Shown: positions 16,554 through 25,785 of the stretch, in pieces
Layout: each line of letters opens with the position of its first letter
Position numbering within the stretch: the first letter of the stretch is position 1
Assembly: GCA_963781155.1 (NCBI GenBank)
Contig: CAWAEC010000006.1
Span: 248,001-312,000, forward strand
Source: PALSA-693 sp963781155
Lineage (GTDB): Bacteria > Actinomycetota > Acidimicrobiia > Acidimicrobiales > Palsa-688
DNA: 64,000 nucleotides
Direction: 5' to 3'
The notes under the pieces: generated by a model
What the model was told of the DNA's origin: nothing
The model's input: only the letters and a program-made list of their open reading frames with translations
Database searches by the model: none
Position numbers and translations under genes: made by a program

Positions 16554-16716
16554 GTGACCAGCTGACGCCACGGGCTTCGCCGAGTCGCCCGAGGTCAGTC
16601 ACTCGCTCACGCGGGGCCCGGCCGAAGACCGGGCGGAAGGCCGCGTTCGCTTGACGGGCGCAAAATCCATTCAGTATATTTCCATAGATATTTATTCACT
16701 GTCTCATGGGGTAACC

Positions 16717-17751
16717 GTGTCCGTGATTGCGTCGCCTGGGCAGATGGCCATCGGCCCATTCTCCCAAGCGTTGGTCGAGTTGGGACGCCGGCGACCAGAA
16801 GTGGTAGTGCTCACCGCTGATCTGATGCATTGGACCGACACGGCAGCATTCGCCGCGACCTTCCCGAATCGCTTCTTCAACCTGGGCATGGCTGAGCAGA
16901 ACCTGGTGGGGGTGGGGGCCGGCATGGCGCGAAACGGGTGCTACCCCGTGATCGTGACCTACGGTGTTTTCGCTACTCGCCGGGCTTACGACCAGGTGGC
17001 GATGGGACTCTGTACCGGCTCGGTCAACGCCCTGTTGGTCGGATTCCTACCGGGGATCAGCAGCCAGTTCAAGGCAACCCATCAAGCGATCGATGACGTG
17101 GCTCTGATGCGGGCGCTACCGGGGATGACGGTCATGGATCCAGGCGACGCCGGGGAGCTCGTGGCGTTTACTCTAATCGCTCCGGAGCTTTCTGGCCCGT
17201 GCTATCTGCGCGCTTCCCGGAATCAGGTTCCGGTCCTTTTCTCCGCTGAACCTCCCCTGGCGAGACCCAGTGGTCGGAGCGAAGCTGAGGGCGACGATCA
17301 GGTGTGGGACTGGCGCCCGGCCGCGGCAGGGTGGCACCCCTCGACGCGCATCGTGCGAGACGGTTCAGACGCGGCTTTTGTGGCCTCGGGGATGGCCACG
17401 GGATGGGCGCTGGAGGCTGCGGACGCCCTGAAGGTGCAAGGCATCGACGCCGAGGTGCTCCACGTGCCGTGGCTCAAGCCCTTCGCCGTTGCTCCCGTGG
17501 AGGAGTTGGCCCGCCGGCACTCCATTCTGCACGTCGTGGAAAACCATTCGGTTATTGGCGGGCTCGCCTCAGCCGTTTGTGAAGTGGTGGCGGGACTCGG
17601 ATTGCCGGTGCGGGTAATAGCCCATGGTTTGCAGGACCGCTGGGGCGAATACGGCAAAGGGGAGCACAACCGACGTCTTCTTGGGTTGGATACCGTGTCC
17701 CTCTGCGAAGCCGTGGTGGCGTCCGTCCACCCATCGGATGTGACGGGATGA
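16717..17751 (+). CDS. transketolase, C-terminal subunit (pyrimidine-binding and C-terminal domains)
   Basis: A 344-residue half-transketolase. It carries the pyrimidine-binding domain (QALVELGRRRPEVVVLTADL; catalytic Glu in LGMAEQN) and the C-terminal domain (VASGMATGWALEAADAL, LHVVENHS). It must pair with the N-terminal half encoded next, with thiamine diphosphate bound at their interface. GTG 16717 is favoured, with a GGGG run ~6 nt upstream; GTG 16723 is possible. The stop overlaps the next start (ATGA). In most split transketolases the N-half gene comes first; here the order is reversed. Substrate may be a sugar phosphate or a DXS-like donor. Confidence 0.85.
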   Translation: MSVIASPGQMAIGPFSQALVELGRRRPEVVVLTADLMHWTDTAAFAATFPNRFFNLGMAEQNLVGVGAGMARNGCYPVIVTYGVFATRRAYDQVAMGLCTGSVNALLVGFLPGISSQFKATHQAIDDVALMRALPGMTVMDPGDAGELVAFTLIAPELSGPCYLRASRNQVPVLFSAEPPLARPSGRSEAEGDDQVWDWRPAAAGWHPSTRIVRDGSDAAFVASGMATGWALEAADALKVQGIDAEVLHVPWLKPFAVAPVEELARRHSILHVVENHSVIGGLASAVCEVVAGLGLPVRVIAHGLQDRWGEYGKGEHNRRLLGLDTVSLCEAVVASVHPSDVTG

Positions 17752-18572
17752 ACACCGAAGAGATCAATGGACGGGCCCGGCAGGCTCGACGCTTGGTGGT
17801 TGAGATGTGCATGGCTACAGGACAGGGCTATGCGGGTCAGGGGATGGAACTCGCTGATCTGCTGGCGTGCCTCTACGGTGCCGTCATGCGCACGCGTCCC
17901 GACGGAACCTGGCAGGACCGTTTCGTGCTCTCCACCGGCCACGCCGCCATTGGCCTGTTTGCCGTTCTCGGAGCACTCGGCGGCTTCGAGCGCGAGGAGC
18001 TCCTGTCGTACGGTACCGATGGCAGCCGGATCGAGGAGAGCCCACTCGCGGGAACCGAGGGTTTCGAAATCACGGGCGGGTCCCTTGGCCCGGGCCTCTC
18101 CCAAGCGCTCGGGATGGCCTTGGCCGGCCGTATCCGGGCCGCGGACCAGCGCATCTTCTGCGAGGTGTCAGATGGAGAGCTGCAAGAGGGTCAGGTCTGG
18201 GAAGCCATCATGGCTGCGTCGCACTTCCAGATCGACAACTTGGTAGTGCTGGTAGACAACAACGACATGCAGGCCGACGGACGCACCGCTGAGATCATGG
18301 CCGTCGAGCCCATCGATCGTCGCTTTGCGGCCTTTGGCTGGTGGGCAATGCAGGTGGACGGGCACGACACTTCGGTCTTGCTCCCTGCCTTGCGCGAAGC
18401 CACGGCCGTTCGAGGACGGCCGGCCGTCCTCGTATGTGCGACCGTCCCCGGTAAGGGTTGCCCCACGCTCGAAGCCTATCGAAGAGTGCATTACATCCGC
18501 GCCGTCCCTGAAGTTTGGCAGGCCGCCCTGGCGGAACTCGACGGAGTTGCCCCGGCGGTCAAGCGGAACTGA
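17748..18572 (+). CDS. transketolase, N-terminal subunit (PP-binding domain)
   Basis: A 274-residue half-transketolase with the diphosphate-binding domain. STGHAAIGLFAVL near residue 65 and the thiamine-diphosphate/Mg motif VSDGELQEGQVWEA with VDNND (about residues 142-168) are clear. ITGGSLGPGLSQALGMALA is the conserved glycine-rich loop. It begins in a 4-nt ATGA overlap with the C-terminal subunit, so the two are translationally coupled and presumably made 1:1. Confidence 0.87.
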   Translation: MNTEEINGRARQARRLVVEMCMATGQGYAGQGMELADLLACLYGAVMRTRPDGTWQDRFVLSTGHAAIGLFAVLGALGGFEREELLSYGTDGSRIEESPLAGTEGFEITGGSLGPGLSQALGMALAGRIRAADQRIFCEVSDGELQEGQVWEAIMAASHFQIDNLVVLVDNNDMQADGRTAEIMAVEPIDRRFAAFGWWAMQVDGHDTSVLLPALREATAVRGRPAVLVCATVPGKGCPTLEAYRRVHYIRAVPEVWQAALAELDGVAPAVKRN

Positions 18573-19198
18573 CAAGGACCGGAGTCGCCGGTGAGTGGTT
18601 TGCCCTCCTCGGTCGACCTTCGATCGGGCAGTTGCGGCGCGGCAATCCCGGTCGCGACAGTGAATGCGCTGGGGCGCCCGGAAATTCCTTTCTCTGTCGT
18701 GTCGCCACGCTTAGAAAGGCTGTGGATTACGACAGAGAAAGGCCCACGCTCCCCGGCCAGCTTTTTTCTCTGTCGCATCTGTCAATTCAAGAGGTCGAGT
18801 GCGGCCCACAAACCGGCCAGTGGCCGGGTGGGTAATCACCCAAGGCGCGACTCCGCTGACGGAATGTCGCGGCCGAGCCGCCCTCGGCCCAAGCCGCGTC
18901 AGGATTCCAGGGTCGCATCGCCGGCGCCGCCAGTCCCGGCGTCGGCAAAGGCGGCGGCGGAGCTGGCGCCCGGCTCCCCGGTCTTCCCCGCCCAGACACC
19001 CCGGACACCCGGACACTCCCGATTGGCCCCCGGCGGCCGGCACGGCATCGAACACCGCCTGTTCGACGACCCACGCCGCCAGGGCCCGGGCCGCCGGCGC
19101 CGTGGCAAAGGGCCCGGCTCGGGTTGACCTGTGGCGGTGAGGCCCCATTCCGTGGGAACAGGTAGCCAGGTGGCGCCTCGACCCGCCAGAATGTATTT
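18573..19198. other. 626-bp intergenic region holding a stem-loop repeat element
   Basis: No gene is supported. It holds repeat element A (18687-18742) and a further half-copy at 18765-18776. The rest is very GC-rich without recognisable coding. Confidence 0.55.
18687..18742. repeat. dispersed stem-loop element, copy A
   Basis: A perfect 14-bp inverted repeat, CCTTTCTCTGTCGT (18687-18700) against ACGACAGAGAAAGG (18729-18742), with a 28-nt loop. A related element is at 38236-38289, and TTCTCTGTCGC recurs at 18766-18776. Confidence 0.85.
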
Positions 19199-19843
19199 GT
19201 GAGAGACAAGGCCACCACCCGGCGCCGCCTGTCCGAGGCTGCCCTCCTGCTCTTCGCGACCCAGGGGTACGACAACACGACGACACGGCAGATCGCGGAG
19301 GCGGCGAATGTCACCGAGCGAAGCTTTTTCAAGCATTTCGCAGTGAAAGCTGACGCCCTTGTCGACCTGTCGCCTGCGGATCTGGAGTTACTGACGCACC
19401 TTATCGTGTCGGCGGACGCCGCCGCGTCCGACGTCGAGGTGGTCGAACGTGCCGTCACCGACTGGCACCTCCGCTTCGATGACATGGAGGCCTACCGGCA
19501 GCGGACCAGGCTCATGGTGCAGGCCAGCCAGCGATCGGTCATGATTCGCGGGCTGCTGAGCGACTACCGGGACCTGAGCGCCGATACGGCCGCCCGAGCC
19601 CTGGCACAGCGACACGGCAAATCCGTTCCCGGAAAAGACGCCCGGCTGCTGGCATCCATCGTCCTCAAGGCGCACCAGGACATCATCCGCGAATGGATCC
19701 AGGGAGATGCCGAGTTCGTCGCGACGGCGCACCGCTTCTACGACGTGTTGAACAAGGAGTTCGCGGCTGCGGCGGCCTCGGCGACGAAAGCCAGGCGCAC
19801 GCGGACCAAGGCCCCGTCGAAGCCGGTCGCCCGAAGTGCCTAG
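19199..19843 (+). CDS. TetR/AcrR-family transcriptional regulator
   Basis: A 214-residue regulator. The N-terminal HTH reads LSEAALLLFATQGYDNTTTRQIAEAANVTERSFFKHFAVKADAL. The ligand domain is unassigned. The C-terminus ends in an Ala/Lys/Arg-rich tail (ATKARRTRTKAPSK), which could add nonspecific DNA contacts. GTG 19199 has no ribosome site; CAGAAT 6 nt upstream might be a leaderless -10 box. It converges with the SDR gene on the other strand. Confidence 0.88.
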   Translation: MRDKATTRRRLSEAALLLFATQGYDNTTTRQIAEAANVTERSFFKHFAVKADALVDLSPADLELLTHLIVSADAAASDVEVVERAVTDWHLRFDDMEAYRQRTRLMVQASQRSVMIRGLLSDYRDLSADTAARALAQRHGKSVPGKDARLLASIVLKAHQDIIREWIQGDAEFVATAHRFYDVLNKEFAAAAASATKARRTRTKAPSKPVARSA

Positions 19844-19975
19844 CGAATTCGGCGATTCCGGGACCTTCCCTCCGCTCGGGAGCGGGCCAGGGTAAGCCGC
19901 CCGATGAGAACTCTCATCCTGTGTGCACACACGTATGGCCGACCACAGAGTCCCGCCCCGGGATTCGCCAATGTG

Positions 19976-20740
19976 TCAGTTGACGAGGATCGATGATCCT
20001 GAGACGTAGAGAGACGCGTCGCTCGCGAGGAAGACACAGGCGCCGACGAAGTCCGCTGGCTGGCCCAGCCGACGGGCGTGAGTGGAATCGTCGCTCTGCT
20101 CCCACAGGGACAACATGTCCGTCTCGGTGGGCCCTGGCACGAGGGTGTTCGCTCGGACCGTCGGCCCGTAGGCGGCGACCAAGCCGGCTGTCAGGCATTC
20201 GAGCCCTGCCTTGGCCATCGTGTAGACCAGTGTGGCTGCCTCGGGCTCCCGCGTCGCGCCCGAGCTCACGTTCACGATCGCCCCTCCACCAATCGCCTGC
20301 ATGCGCTGCGCGGCAAGAACGGCCAATCGAAACGGACCCTTCGAGTTCACGGCATGCACCTTTTCCCAAAGGACTTCTGTCACGTCGCCGAGGTCTGCAT
20401 ACGGAGGTGAGATCCCGGCGTTATTCACCAGTACGTCGCAGCGGCCGAACTCAGTCCACACAAAGTTGAGGAGCGCCTCGCACGCATCCCACTGACCGAC
20501 ATGCATCGCGTACGGCAGGACCACCCGGCCAGTGGCAGCCGCGATCCCTTTGGCGGCGGCGGTGCAGGCGTCGTCCTTCCGGCTGGCAATGACCACATTA
20601 GAGCCGGCGGCGGCAAGTCCCTCGGCGATCGCCCGTCCGATCCCTCGACTTCCCCCGGTGACGAGGGACACCTTGCCCTCGAGGTCGAACCTCGACTTCG
20701 AGGCCGCCGACACCTCATCGTTTGAGTAGCCGCTGGTCAT
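19976..20740 (-). CDS. SDR-family NAD(P)-dependent oxidoreductase
   Basis: A 254-residue classical short-chain dehydrogenase. The dinucleotide motif TGGSRGIG is at residues 28-35, NNAGIS near 110, the catalytic Ser in NVSSGATREP and the YxxxK pair in VYTMAKAG. The PGPTETDM segment follows. Such enzymes reduce or oxidise ketone/alcohol substrates with NAD(P)H; the substrate is unknown. ATG 20740 has AAGGAACGG directly upstream. Confidence 0.9.
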   Translation of the reverse strand: MTSGYSNDEVSAASKSRFDLEGKVSLVTGGSRGIGRAIAEGLAAAGSNVVIASRKDDACTAAAKGIAAATGRVVLPYAMHVGQWDACEALLNFVWTEFGRCDVLVNNAGISPPYADLGDVTEVLWEKVHAVNSKGPFRLAVLAAQRMQAIGGGAIVNVSSGATREPEAATLVYTMAKAGLECLTAGLVAAYGPTVRANTLVPGPTETDMLSLWEQSDDSTHARRLGQPADFVGACVFLASDASLYVSGSSILVN

Positions 20741-20911
20741 CCGTTCCTTCTGTCTGCACACATCCCCGGCGGAGCGGTGTCCCCGTCAGGCCTCACAGAG
20801 TAGCGCCGAACGGGATCACGCCCTGAAGGGATCGTCCGTCAATAAGACGATTGCACCTCGATCAGTCGGCTTTTCTGCCCGACGTCCGAATTTCATCGCC
20901 CTCGTTGCTGC

Positions 20912-21208
20912 CTATTTCAGGTTGGCAGGCAGAGCGGCACAGAAGGGCTTGCCGCTATTGACTGCCACGAATTGTTGTCCCTGGACCTTGACGTAGAACG
21001 CGGAGTAGGACGGCTCAGAGGTGCCGAAATGGTTGAAGCCGACACCCTGCGGAAGCAAGCCCAGGGCGTTCCAGTTGGTCACCTTGGTCAGGTTGGTGAT
21101 GAAGGACTGACGGGTCGGGTTGTGTCCAGCCACCTGGAGGCCTTCCACCATGAGTACGGCGCCGAGATAAGCAGCCGTGATCTCGAAGCTCGGGTAGGTG
21201 CCGAACAA
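20912..21208 (-). pseudogene. C-terminal fragment of a periplasmic ABC substrate-binding protein (Leu/Ile/Val type)
   Basis: About 98 residues match the end of branched-chain-amino-acid-type substrate-binding proteins (FEITAAYLGAVLMVEGLQVAG, NPTRQSFITNLTKVTNWNA, then SAFYVKVQGQQF). A TAA lies just before the first codon and no signal peptide or N-terminal lobe is present, so this is a truncated remnant. No permease or ATPase genes are nearby. Confidence 0.7.
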
Positions 21209-21902
21209 CTTTTAAGTTCAGTGTACTGTACCTCCGGCATGGTAGCGGGTCAAGGAGGCATCGGCAGACAGCGAGAACCCAGGCTCGCACTGGGGGAACG
21301 TGCCCTGCCCACCAACGTCGCCAGGCCGTGTCCTTCGCCTGGGGGGTCGGATGGGCGCCGGCACCACTGAACACATCGTCTTCTCTCGCCGCCTGCCGAG
21401 GCTGACCTGGCCACGGGGTGCTTGTTTCGCGGGCGTTGGTCCCAGCGATCGCCGGTTGTCGACGGCAAGGTACGCCATGCGAGACGGACTGGCGTTACGA
21501 CGAGTCACAGCCGTCGAGCCCTTGAGCAGGGGCAAGCATTACGAAGGGCGCCGACTTAAGAGGGGATTCAAATCGACGCGGGCGAGTTCTCGGTCGACCC
21601 ATTCAGCAGCGGGCAGGTGCGGGCGCTGGCGGCGTGCTGGCGGGGTTCTGGGGTGAGAAGTGGGTGCGGTCGGGCGAGTTGGGCACGTGAAGTGGCAAAA
21701 ACCCGGTCGGATCTTGCCCAGTTGGTCGATGTGTGCCCACCTTGTCGTGGGTGGGCGCGTCGCGAGGTAGGCGGGGCTCGAAGACCACCAACAAAGACAC
21801 GTTCTCGCAGTGCTTGGGTGTCAGCGCCCGGTCCCGACGTCGACCCTGTCACAACGTCTCACCATGAAACGGAAGCGGAACCCCCGGGCGACTGCCCTTC
21901 CC
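21209..21902. other. 694-bp stretch without a recognisable gene
   Basis: Short open frames on both strands show no family pattern or ribosome sites. It lies between a truncated binding-protein gene and a small hypothetical gene and is probably rearranged debris. Confidence 0.45.
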
Positions 21903-22367
21903 TCAACTGCCGTGCCCACCCTGTTGCGCGATCGAACGGGCGGCCAGCGCCGCCGCTCCCGCCTCGACGAAGTCCTTCGATGCCCAGGCCTTCGCTGCCT
22001 TATCGGCAGAAGCTCGATCGCCGCCAACCGCTGTTCCGACCTCGTCGCCATCCATGACCAGAACCCGGACGCCATGGTCACGACCGGTCGCCACCAACAC
22101 GCCCTCGGCTCGTGCCCGTGTGGCGGTCGTCGTGCGACGTTCCCACGTGTGGATCGGGGCCAGTCTCAGCACCATTACCTCGGGGCGGTGCGTCTGGATC
22201 GGCGCCTCAAGGGCCTTTGCCAGGTCATCGAGCTGCGTCCCCACGTCGTCGCCCGGGTTGGTGAGGTGCTGAATCTCGCCGACCTCGTTCCCAGAATCGT
22301 CGAGGACCACCCCTCGAACAACCGTATGCCCGTCCTCGGTACCGACGATCACCCCCATCGATGACAC
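21903..22367 (-). CDS. hypothetical protein with RuvC/RNase H-like pattern
   Basis: A 154-residue protein. It alternates strands and helices as in RNase H-fold resolvase-like proteins: MGVIVGTEDGHTVVRGVVLD, GDDVGTQLDDLAKALEA, PEVMVLRLAP, EGVLVATGRDHGVRVLVMDG and KAWASKDFVEAG. A first-strand acidic residue and a C-terminal acidic region are present, but catalytic residues cannot be assigned. GTG 22367 follows TATGAT by 6 nt, a leaderless layout; ATG 22358 is the alternative. The function is not known. Confidence 0.55.
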   Translation of the reverse strand: MSSMGVIVGTEDGHTVVRGVVLDDSGNEVGEIQHLTNPGDDVGTQLDDLAKALEAPIQTHRPEVMVLRLAPIHTWERRTTTATRARAEGVLVATGRDHGVRVLVMDGDEVGTAVGGDRASADKAAKAWASKDFVEAGAAALAARSIAQQGGHGS

Positions 22368-22373
22368 CGCCCA

Positions 22374-22379
22374 ATCATA
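22374..22379 (-). promoter_or_regulatory. -10 box of a probable leaderless transcript (RuvC-like hypothetical)
   Basis: TATGAT on the minus strand, 6 nt before GTG 22367, with no Shine-Dalgarno between. Confidence 0.45.
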
Positions 22380-22620
22380 GTCGTTCTGGAGAGGGACCCT
22401 GTGGGTACAAGCAATGGCCGTGGTGCACCTACGTGTACATCTCCAGCATGTCCAGCTGGGTGAGGGCTGACGCTCCGCGACCATACGGAATAGGCGCTTT
22501 AACCGGTCACGGTGCCCGCATCGGGAACTTTCCGCTGGCGTGTCGATTCGGGGCCGGCTCGTTCGACGCTCTGCCTGAGCGAGGCGAGAGCCGCCCACGC
22601 AGAAGAGAAAAGAGCACACG

Positions 22621-22962
22621 ATGCGATTCCTCGGATACACGCTGGCCAACGAGGCGGAGGTGCCGACTGACCCGCCTTCCTCGGACCTGTACGACAGGAT
22701 GGGCCGTTTTGTCGAGGAGGCAACCAAGGCCGGCGTCATCGTCGCCACTGGAGGGATCGCCCCCACGTCGGAGGGCGCCCGGATCAGTCTGAAGAACGGC
22801 GAGTACACGGTCGTCGACGGGCCTTTCGCGGAGGCGAAGGAGCTGGTGGGTGGCTGGGCGATCATGGAATGCCGCGACCTGCCCGAAGCCGTGGAATGGT
22901 CTAAGCGCTTCCTCGGTGTCCTTGGCGAGGGCGAGGTGCGTGTCCGCCCCGTCTCAGGCTGA
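22621..22962 (+). CDS. YCII/DGPF-domain protein
   Basis: A 113-residue protein of the YCII-related family. The eponymous DGPF motif is visible in VVDGPFAEAKELVGGWAIMEC, with DLYDRMGRFVEEATKAG earlier. DGPF proteins are regularly encoded next to ECF42 sigma factors, and an ECF42-type gene follows here 56 nt downstream. Their biochemical role is not established. One transcript with the sigma gene is likely. Confidence 0.88.
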   Translation: MRFLGYTLANEAEVPTDPPSSDLYDRMGRFVEEATKAGVIVATGGIAPTSEGARISLKNGEYTVVDGPFAEAKELVGGWAIMECRDLPEAVEWSKRFLGVLGEGEVRVRPVSG

Positions 22963-23018
22963 CGCACCTGCGGGCCCACCTCCTGCCGAGGGTCCGATGT
23001 GGTGGTTGAATCGGTGGC

Positions 23019-24317
23019 GTGCCGGCTGCCGATTCGACCGTCGCGATCGAGACCGTCTATCGGGTTGAGTTCCCAAAGGTGGTCGCGGTGCTGGCCCGCT
23101 TCACCGGCGACATGGCTCTGGCCGAGGACCTGGCGCAGGACGCACTGGCGGACGCCCTCCGCCAGTGGCCCCGCGACGGCACCCCACGCAACCCTGGTGC
23201 GTGGCTCACAGCCGTGGCCAAACGCAAGGCGATCGACGCCTTTCGCCGCGACCGCACGTTGGCGGCCAAGTACGCCCAGATAGGGCACGAGCTCCAGGCT
23301 CAACCGGCCCTCGATGACGGTGATGACGCCTCCCTCTGCGCCGAGTCGAGCGAGGGGATCGATGACGACCGCGTCCGCCTGATCTTCGTCGCCTGCCACC
23401 CCGTCCTAGCCTTGCCAGCCCGGGTGGCGCTGACCCTGCGCCTCGTGGGCGGGCTCACGGTGCCCGAGATCGCCCGCGCCTACGTCGTCCCGGAGGCCAC
23501 GATTGCGCAGCGCATCGTGCGGGCCAAGAGAACCGTCGCCCGGGCCGAGGTCCCATTCGAGGTCCCCGCCGGCGCGGACCGCTTGTCCCGACTGGACGCC
23601 GTGCTCGAGGTCATCTACCTCATCTTCAACGAAGGTTACTCGGCCACCGCTGGCGAAGACTGGGTGCGCCCCGAGTTATGCGGCGAGGCGCTCCGTCTCG
23701 GCCGGGTGCTCGCCGTCCTCGTGCCCGACGAACCTGAGGTGCATGGCCTCGTTGCCCTTATGGAGTTCCAGTCCTCCCGTCTGCGCGCCCGCACGGGCCC
23801 GACCGGCTCGCCTGTCTTGCTGCTCGACCAGGACCGCCGCATATGGGACCGCCTCCACATCGGGCGGGGCGAGGCCGCGCTGGCCCGTGCCGACGAGCTC
23901 GCCGCCACTCGAGGCTCTTACACGCTGCAGGCCGCTATCGCAGCCTGCCACGCCCGCGCCTTCCGGCCTGAAGAGACCGACTGGGACGAGCTCGTCGCCC
24001 TGTATACCGCGCTCGCCCGCACCACATCCTCGCCAATCGTCGAGCTGAACCGCGCCGTCGCGATTTCGTGGGCTTCGGGGCCAGCCGACGCTCTGGCCTT
24101 GGTGGACCTCCTCGTCGGCACTGGCACGCTGGACCGTTACCACCTCCTCTACAGTGTGCGGGGCGATCTGCTCGACCGGCTAGGCCGCCACAAGGAGGCG
24201 GCGTCCGAGTTCGAGCGGGCGGCGGCCCTGGTCACCAACGGCCCGGAACGCACCCTCCTGTCCGAGCGCGCCCGAGGCAGCCGCTCTGTCGGTGGAAGCG
24301 GCCCCGACGCGGGTTGA
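23019..24317 (+). CDS. ECF42-type RNA polymerase sigma factor with C-terminal TPR extension
   Basis: A 432-residue sigma factor, over twice the normal ECF length. Sigma2 is near residues 12-80 (DMALAEDLAQDALADAL, PGAWLTAVAKRKAIDAFRR), sigma4 near 120-170 (LTVPEIARAYVVPEATIAQRIVRAK). A ~250-residue helical extension follows (EVIYLIFNEGYSAT, HARAFRPEETDWDELVALY, SPIVELNRAVAIS, GRHKEAASEFERAAAL). This architecture and the adjacent DGPF gene define ECF42. No anti-sigma gene is seen, so the extension may itself be regulatory, as reported for the group. The first codon is GTG. Confidence 0.9.
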   Translation: MPAADSTVAIETVYRVEFPKVVAVLARFTGDMALAEDLAQDALADALRQWPRDGTPRNPGAWLTAVAKRKAIDAFRRDRTLAAKYAQIGHELQAQPALDDGDDASLCAESSEGIDDDRVRLIFVACHPVLALPARVALTLRLVGGLTVPEIARAYVVPEATIAQRIVRAKRTVARAEVPFEVPAGADRLSRLDAVLEVIYLIFNEGYSATAGEDWVRPELCGEALRLGRVLAVLVPDEPEVHGLVALMEFQSSRLRARTGPTGSPVLLLDQDRRIWDRLHIGRGEAALARADELAATRGSYTLQAAIAACHARAFRPEETDWDELVALYTALARTTSSPIVELNRAVAISWASGPADALALVDLLVGTGTLDRYHLLYSVRGDLLDRLGRHKEAASEFERAAALVTNGPERTLLSERARGSRSVGGSGPDAG

Positions 24318-24375
24318 TCGGCGCCAACCTTATGGCGACGTATTGCGAGTCCCGATGGTGGCCAAGAAGATGTTT

Positions 24376-25230
24376 CTAGGCGTTCCACACTCGTTGGAGG
24401 GCCCGGTAGTCGATGACGGTGATGCCTTCTCGATCGAGTATCTCGCGTGCTCGGGGTGAGGTGAGGAACTCGTAGTCGCCTTGGCGGACTTGCCAGCCGG
24501 TTGGCTCGATCGCCTGCCATTGTTCGGTGCCGTGCCCCGGATGGACGGCCCATTCGTTGAGGCCCGGTGGTAGCTCGCGGAGCAGGCGAGCGTAGGTTCC
24601 GGGCTTGTCGTGCAGGCTTACGGAGTAGCTGTCCAGGCCGCGGTGGTCGACAACCGGTCTGCCCTGCTGGTTTGCCATCCGACGGGCGTCGTCGAGCCAG
24701 ACGCGTGCGGCGAGGCCGTACTCTTGGGCGAGGGCTATCCCCAGGCCGAAGATGTCGGCGCGGCCGCCGTCGGCCAAACAGTGCCAGTCGACGTGAGTGG
24801 GTGCGAGCCCCTTGTCGAACACTGGCTCGATCTGGGCACGCAACTCACGTTCGACATCGGTCAGCCTGGCCTGTGCGAGGAGCGCGGCGATCCCGGCCGA
24901 AGTGTCGACGTAGAGCTCGCCCGTGGCGGGGTCGAGTAACGATGGCACGGCGGCCTTGCCGGCGGCCGGGCCCCAGAGGTACTCAGGCACGTCGCGGATG
25001 AACGCGAGGTGGATGCCAAATGGGATTTCCGGGCGTTGGCCAAGCAGTCGCATCGCGTTCTCCGCTGCGGGGCCGGGAACGATCAGACTGCAGGAGCTGG
25101 CGATGCCGTTCTCGATCGACTCCATCACGGCAGCGTTGACCGCATCGTGCATTCCGAAGTCGTCGCAATTGACGATCAACACCCGCGCCTCAGGTGCGAA
25201 ACCCAGCAGCTCACTCGACAGTCGATCCAC
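24376..25230 (-). CDS. YdjC/ChbG-family carbohydrate deacetylase
   Basis: A 284-residue YdjC-like protein. Metal ligands of the family are visible: the acidic pair in VNCDDFGMHDAV, His in FGIHLAF, HVDWH in the middle, and HPGHG with the catalytic region near the C-terminus. ChbG-type enzymes remove an acetyl group from N-acetylglucosaminyl sugars. GTG 25230 begins the conserved part (VDRLSSELLG); longer starts up to 25350 give unsupported sequence. Confidence 0.8.
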   Translation of the reverse strand: MDRLSSELLGFAPEARVLIVNCDDFGMHDAVNAAVMESIENGIASSCSLIVPGPAAENAMRLLGQRPEIPFGIHLAFIRDVPEYLWGPAAGKAAVPSLLDPATGELYVDTSAGIAALLAQARLTDVERELRAQIEPVFDKGLAPTHVDWHCLADGGRADIFGLGIALAQEYGLAARVWLDDARRMANQQGRPVVDHRGLDSYSVSLHDKPGTYARLLRELPPGLNEWAVHPGHGTEQWQAIEPTGWQVRQGDYEFLTSPRAREILDREGITVIDYRALQRVWNA

Positions 25231-25460
25231 GACACCCAGTCTGCCCGCCGGTCGAGTGACTGGCACGGAGCGGGGAGAAGCGGTCGGGTGCCCGGGCGAG
25301 CTCCAGCCGAGGAGCCAACAATCGACCCTTGGAGGGCGCGGAACGTCCACCTCCGGCGCCAGGCCCCGGGATTACCGGGTCACGTTCGGCCCGCATCGAT
25401 ACGTTCGGGCATCCGCGGCGAACCACCCGGGCTGCAGAAGGTCCTACTTGGGGTGCACGT

Positions 25461-25590
25461 TCACTGACTTTTCTCCTCGTCGCCGCAGCGGGCAAGGAGG
25501 CGAGCGAGCTGTCGTCGTTCTTTCTCGGTCAGCTTCGCAAAGGTCGGACTATCCGCCGTGGTGGCTACGAGGGTCAGTCTTAGCCCGGTC
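25461..25590 (-). pseudogene. possible MarR C-terminal remnant
   Basis: About 35 codons ending FAKLTEKERRQLARLLARC resemble the dimerisation helix at the end of MarR regulators. The HTH part is absent; upstream sequence in the same frame is Arg/Pro-rich and looks non-coding. It abuts an oppositely oriented NAD(P)-binding fragment, so the segment appears to be junctional debris. Confidence 0.35.
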
Positions 25591-25604
25591 TTCTTCCTCG
25601 CTGA

Positions 25605-25785
25605 CCGTCGGACCCCCCGGGCTGCACGCGTGGGCCGGCGACGTGACTGACGCGGCCGCTGTGGCCGAGGTCGTGGACGGCCAGGACGCTGTTGTGAGCG
25701 CTCTCGGCACCACCCGGAGGCCCCACGTCGCCGTCTGCACCGAGGGGGCCGTCCCCATCGTTGCAGCGATGTCGGCGAAGGCTCA
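25605..25785 (+). pseudogene. internal fragment of an NAD(P)H-binding (NmrA-like) protein
   Basis: The reading WAGDVTDAAAVAEVVDGQDAVVSALG, then VAVCTEGAVPIVAAM, is the central part of atypical SDR/NAD(P)H-binding proteins. The N-terminal glycine motif and the C-terminal half are missing. It lies between a MarR-like remnant and a hypothetical gene of opposite strand. Confidence 0.55.

Larger units (their letters stand above)
16118..16716. other. 600-bp intergenic region with two perfect stem-loops
   Basis: No convincing gene is seen. Two perfect 12-bp inverted repeats are present (16265-16300 and 16502-16553), and an AT-rich stretch (16660-16716) precedes the transketolase genes and probably contains their promoter (for example TATATT at 16675-16680). 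Confidence 0.6.

Noticed and set aside
21903..23399. 498-codon minus-strand frame
   Set aside because: Only the last ~154 codons (from GTG 22367) look like protein; the rest is antisense to the DGPF and sigma-factor genes.
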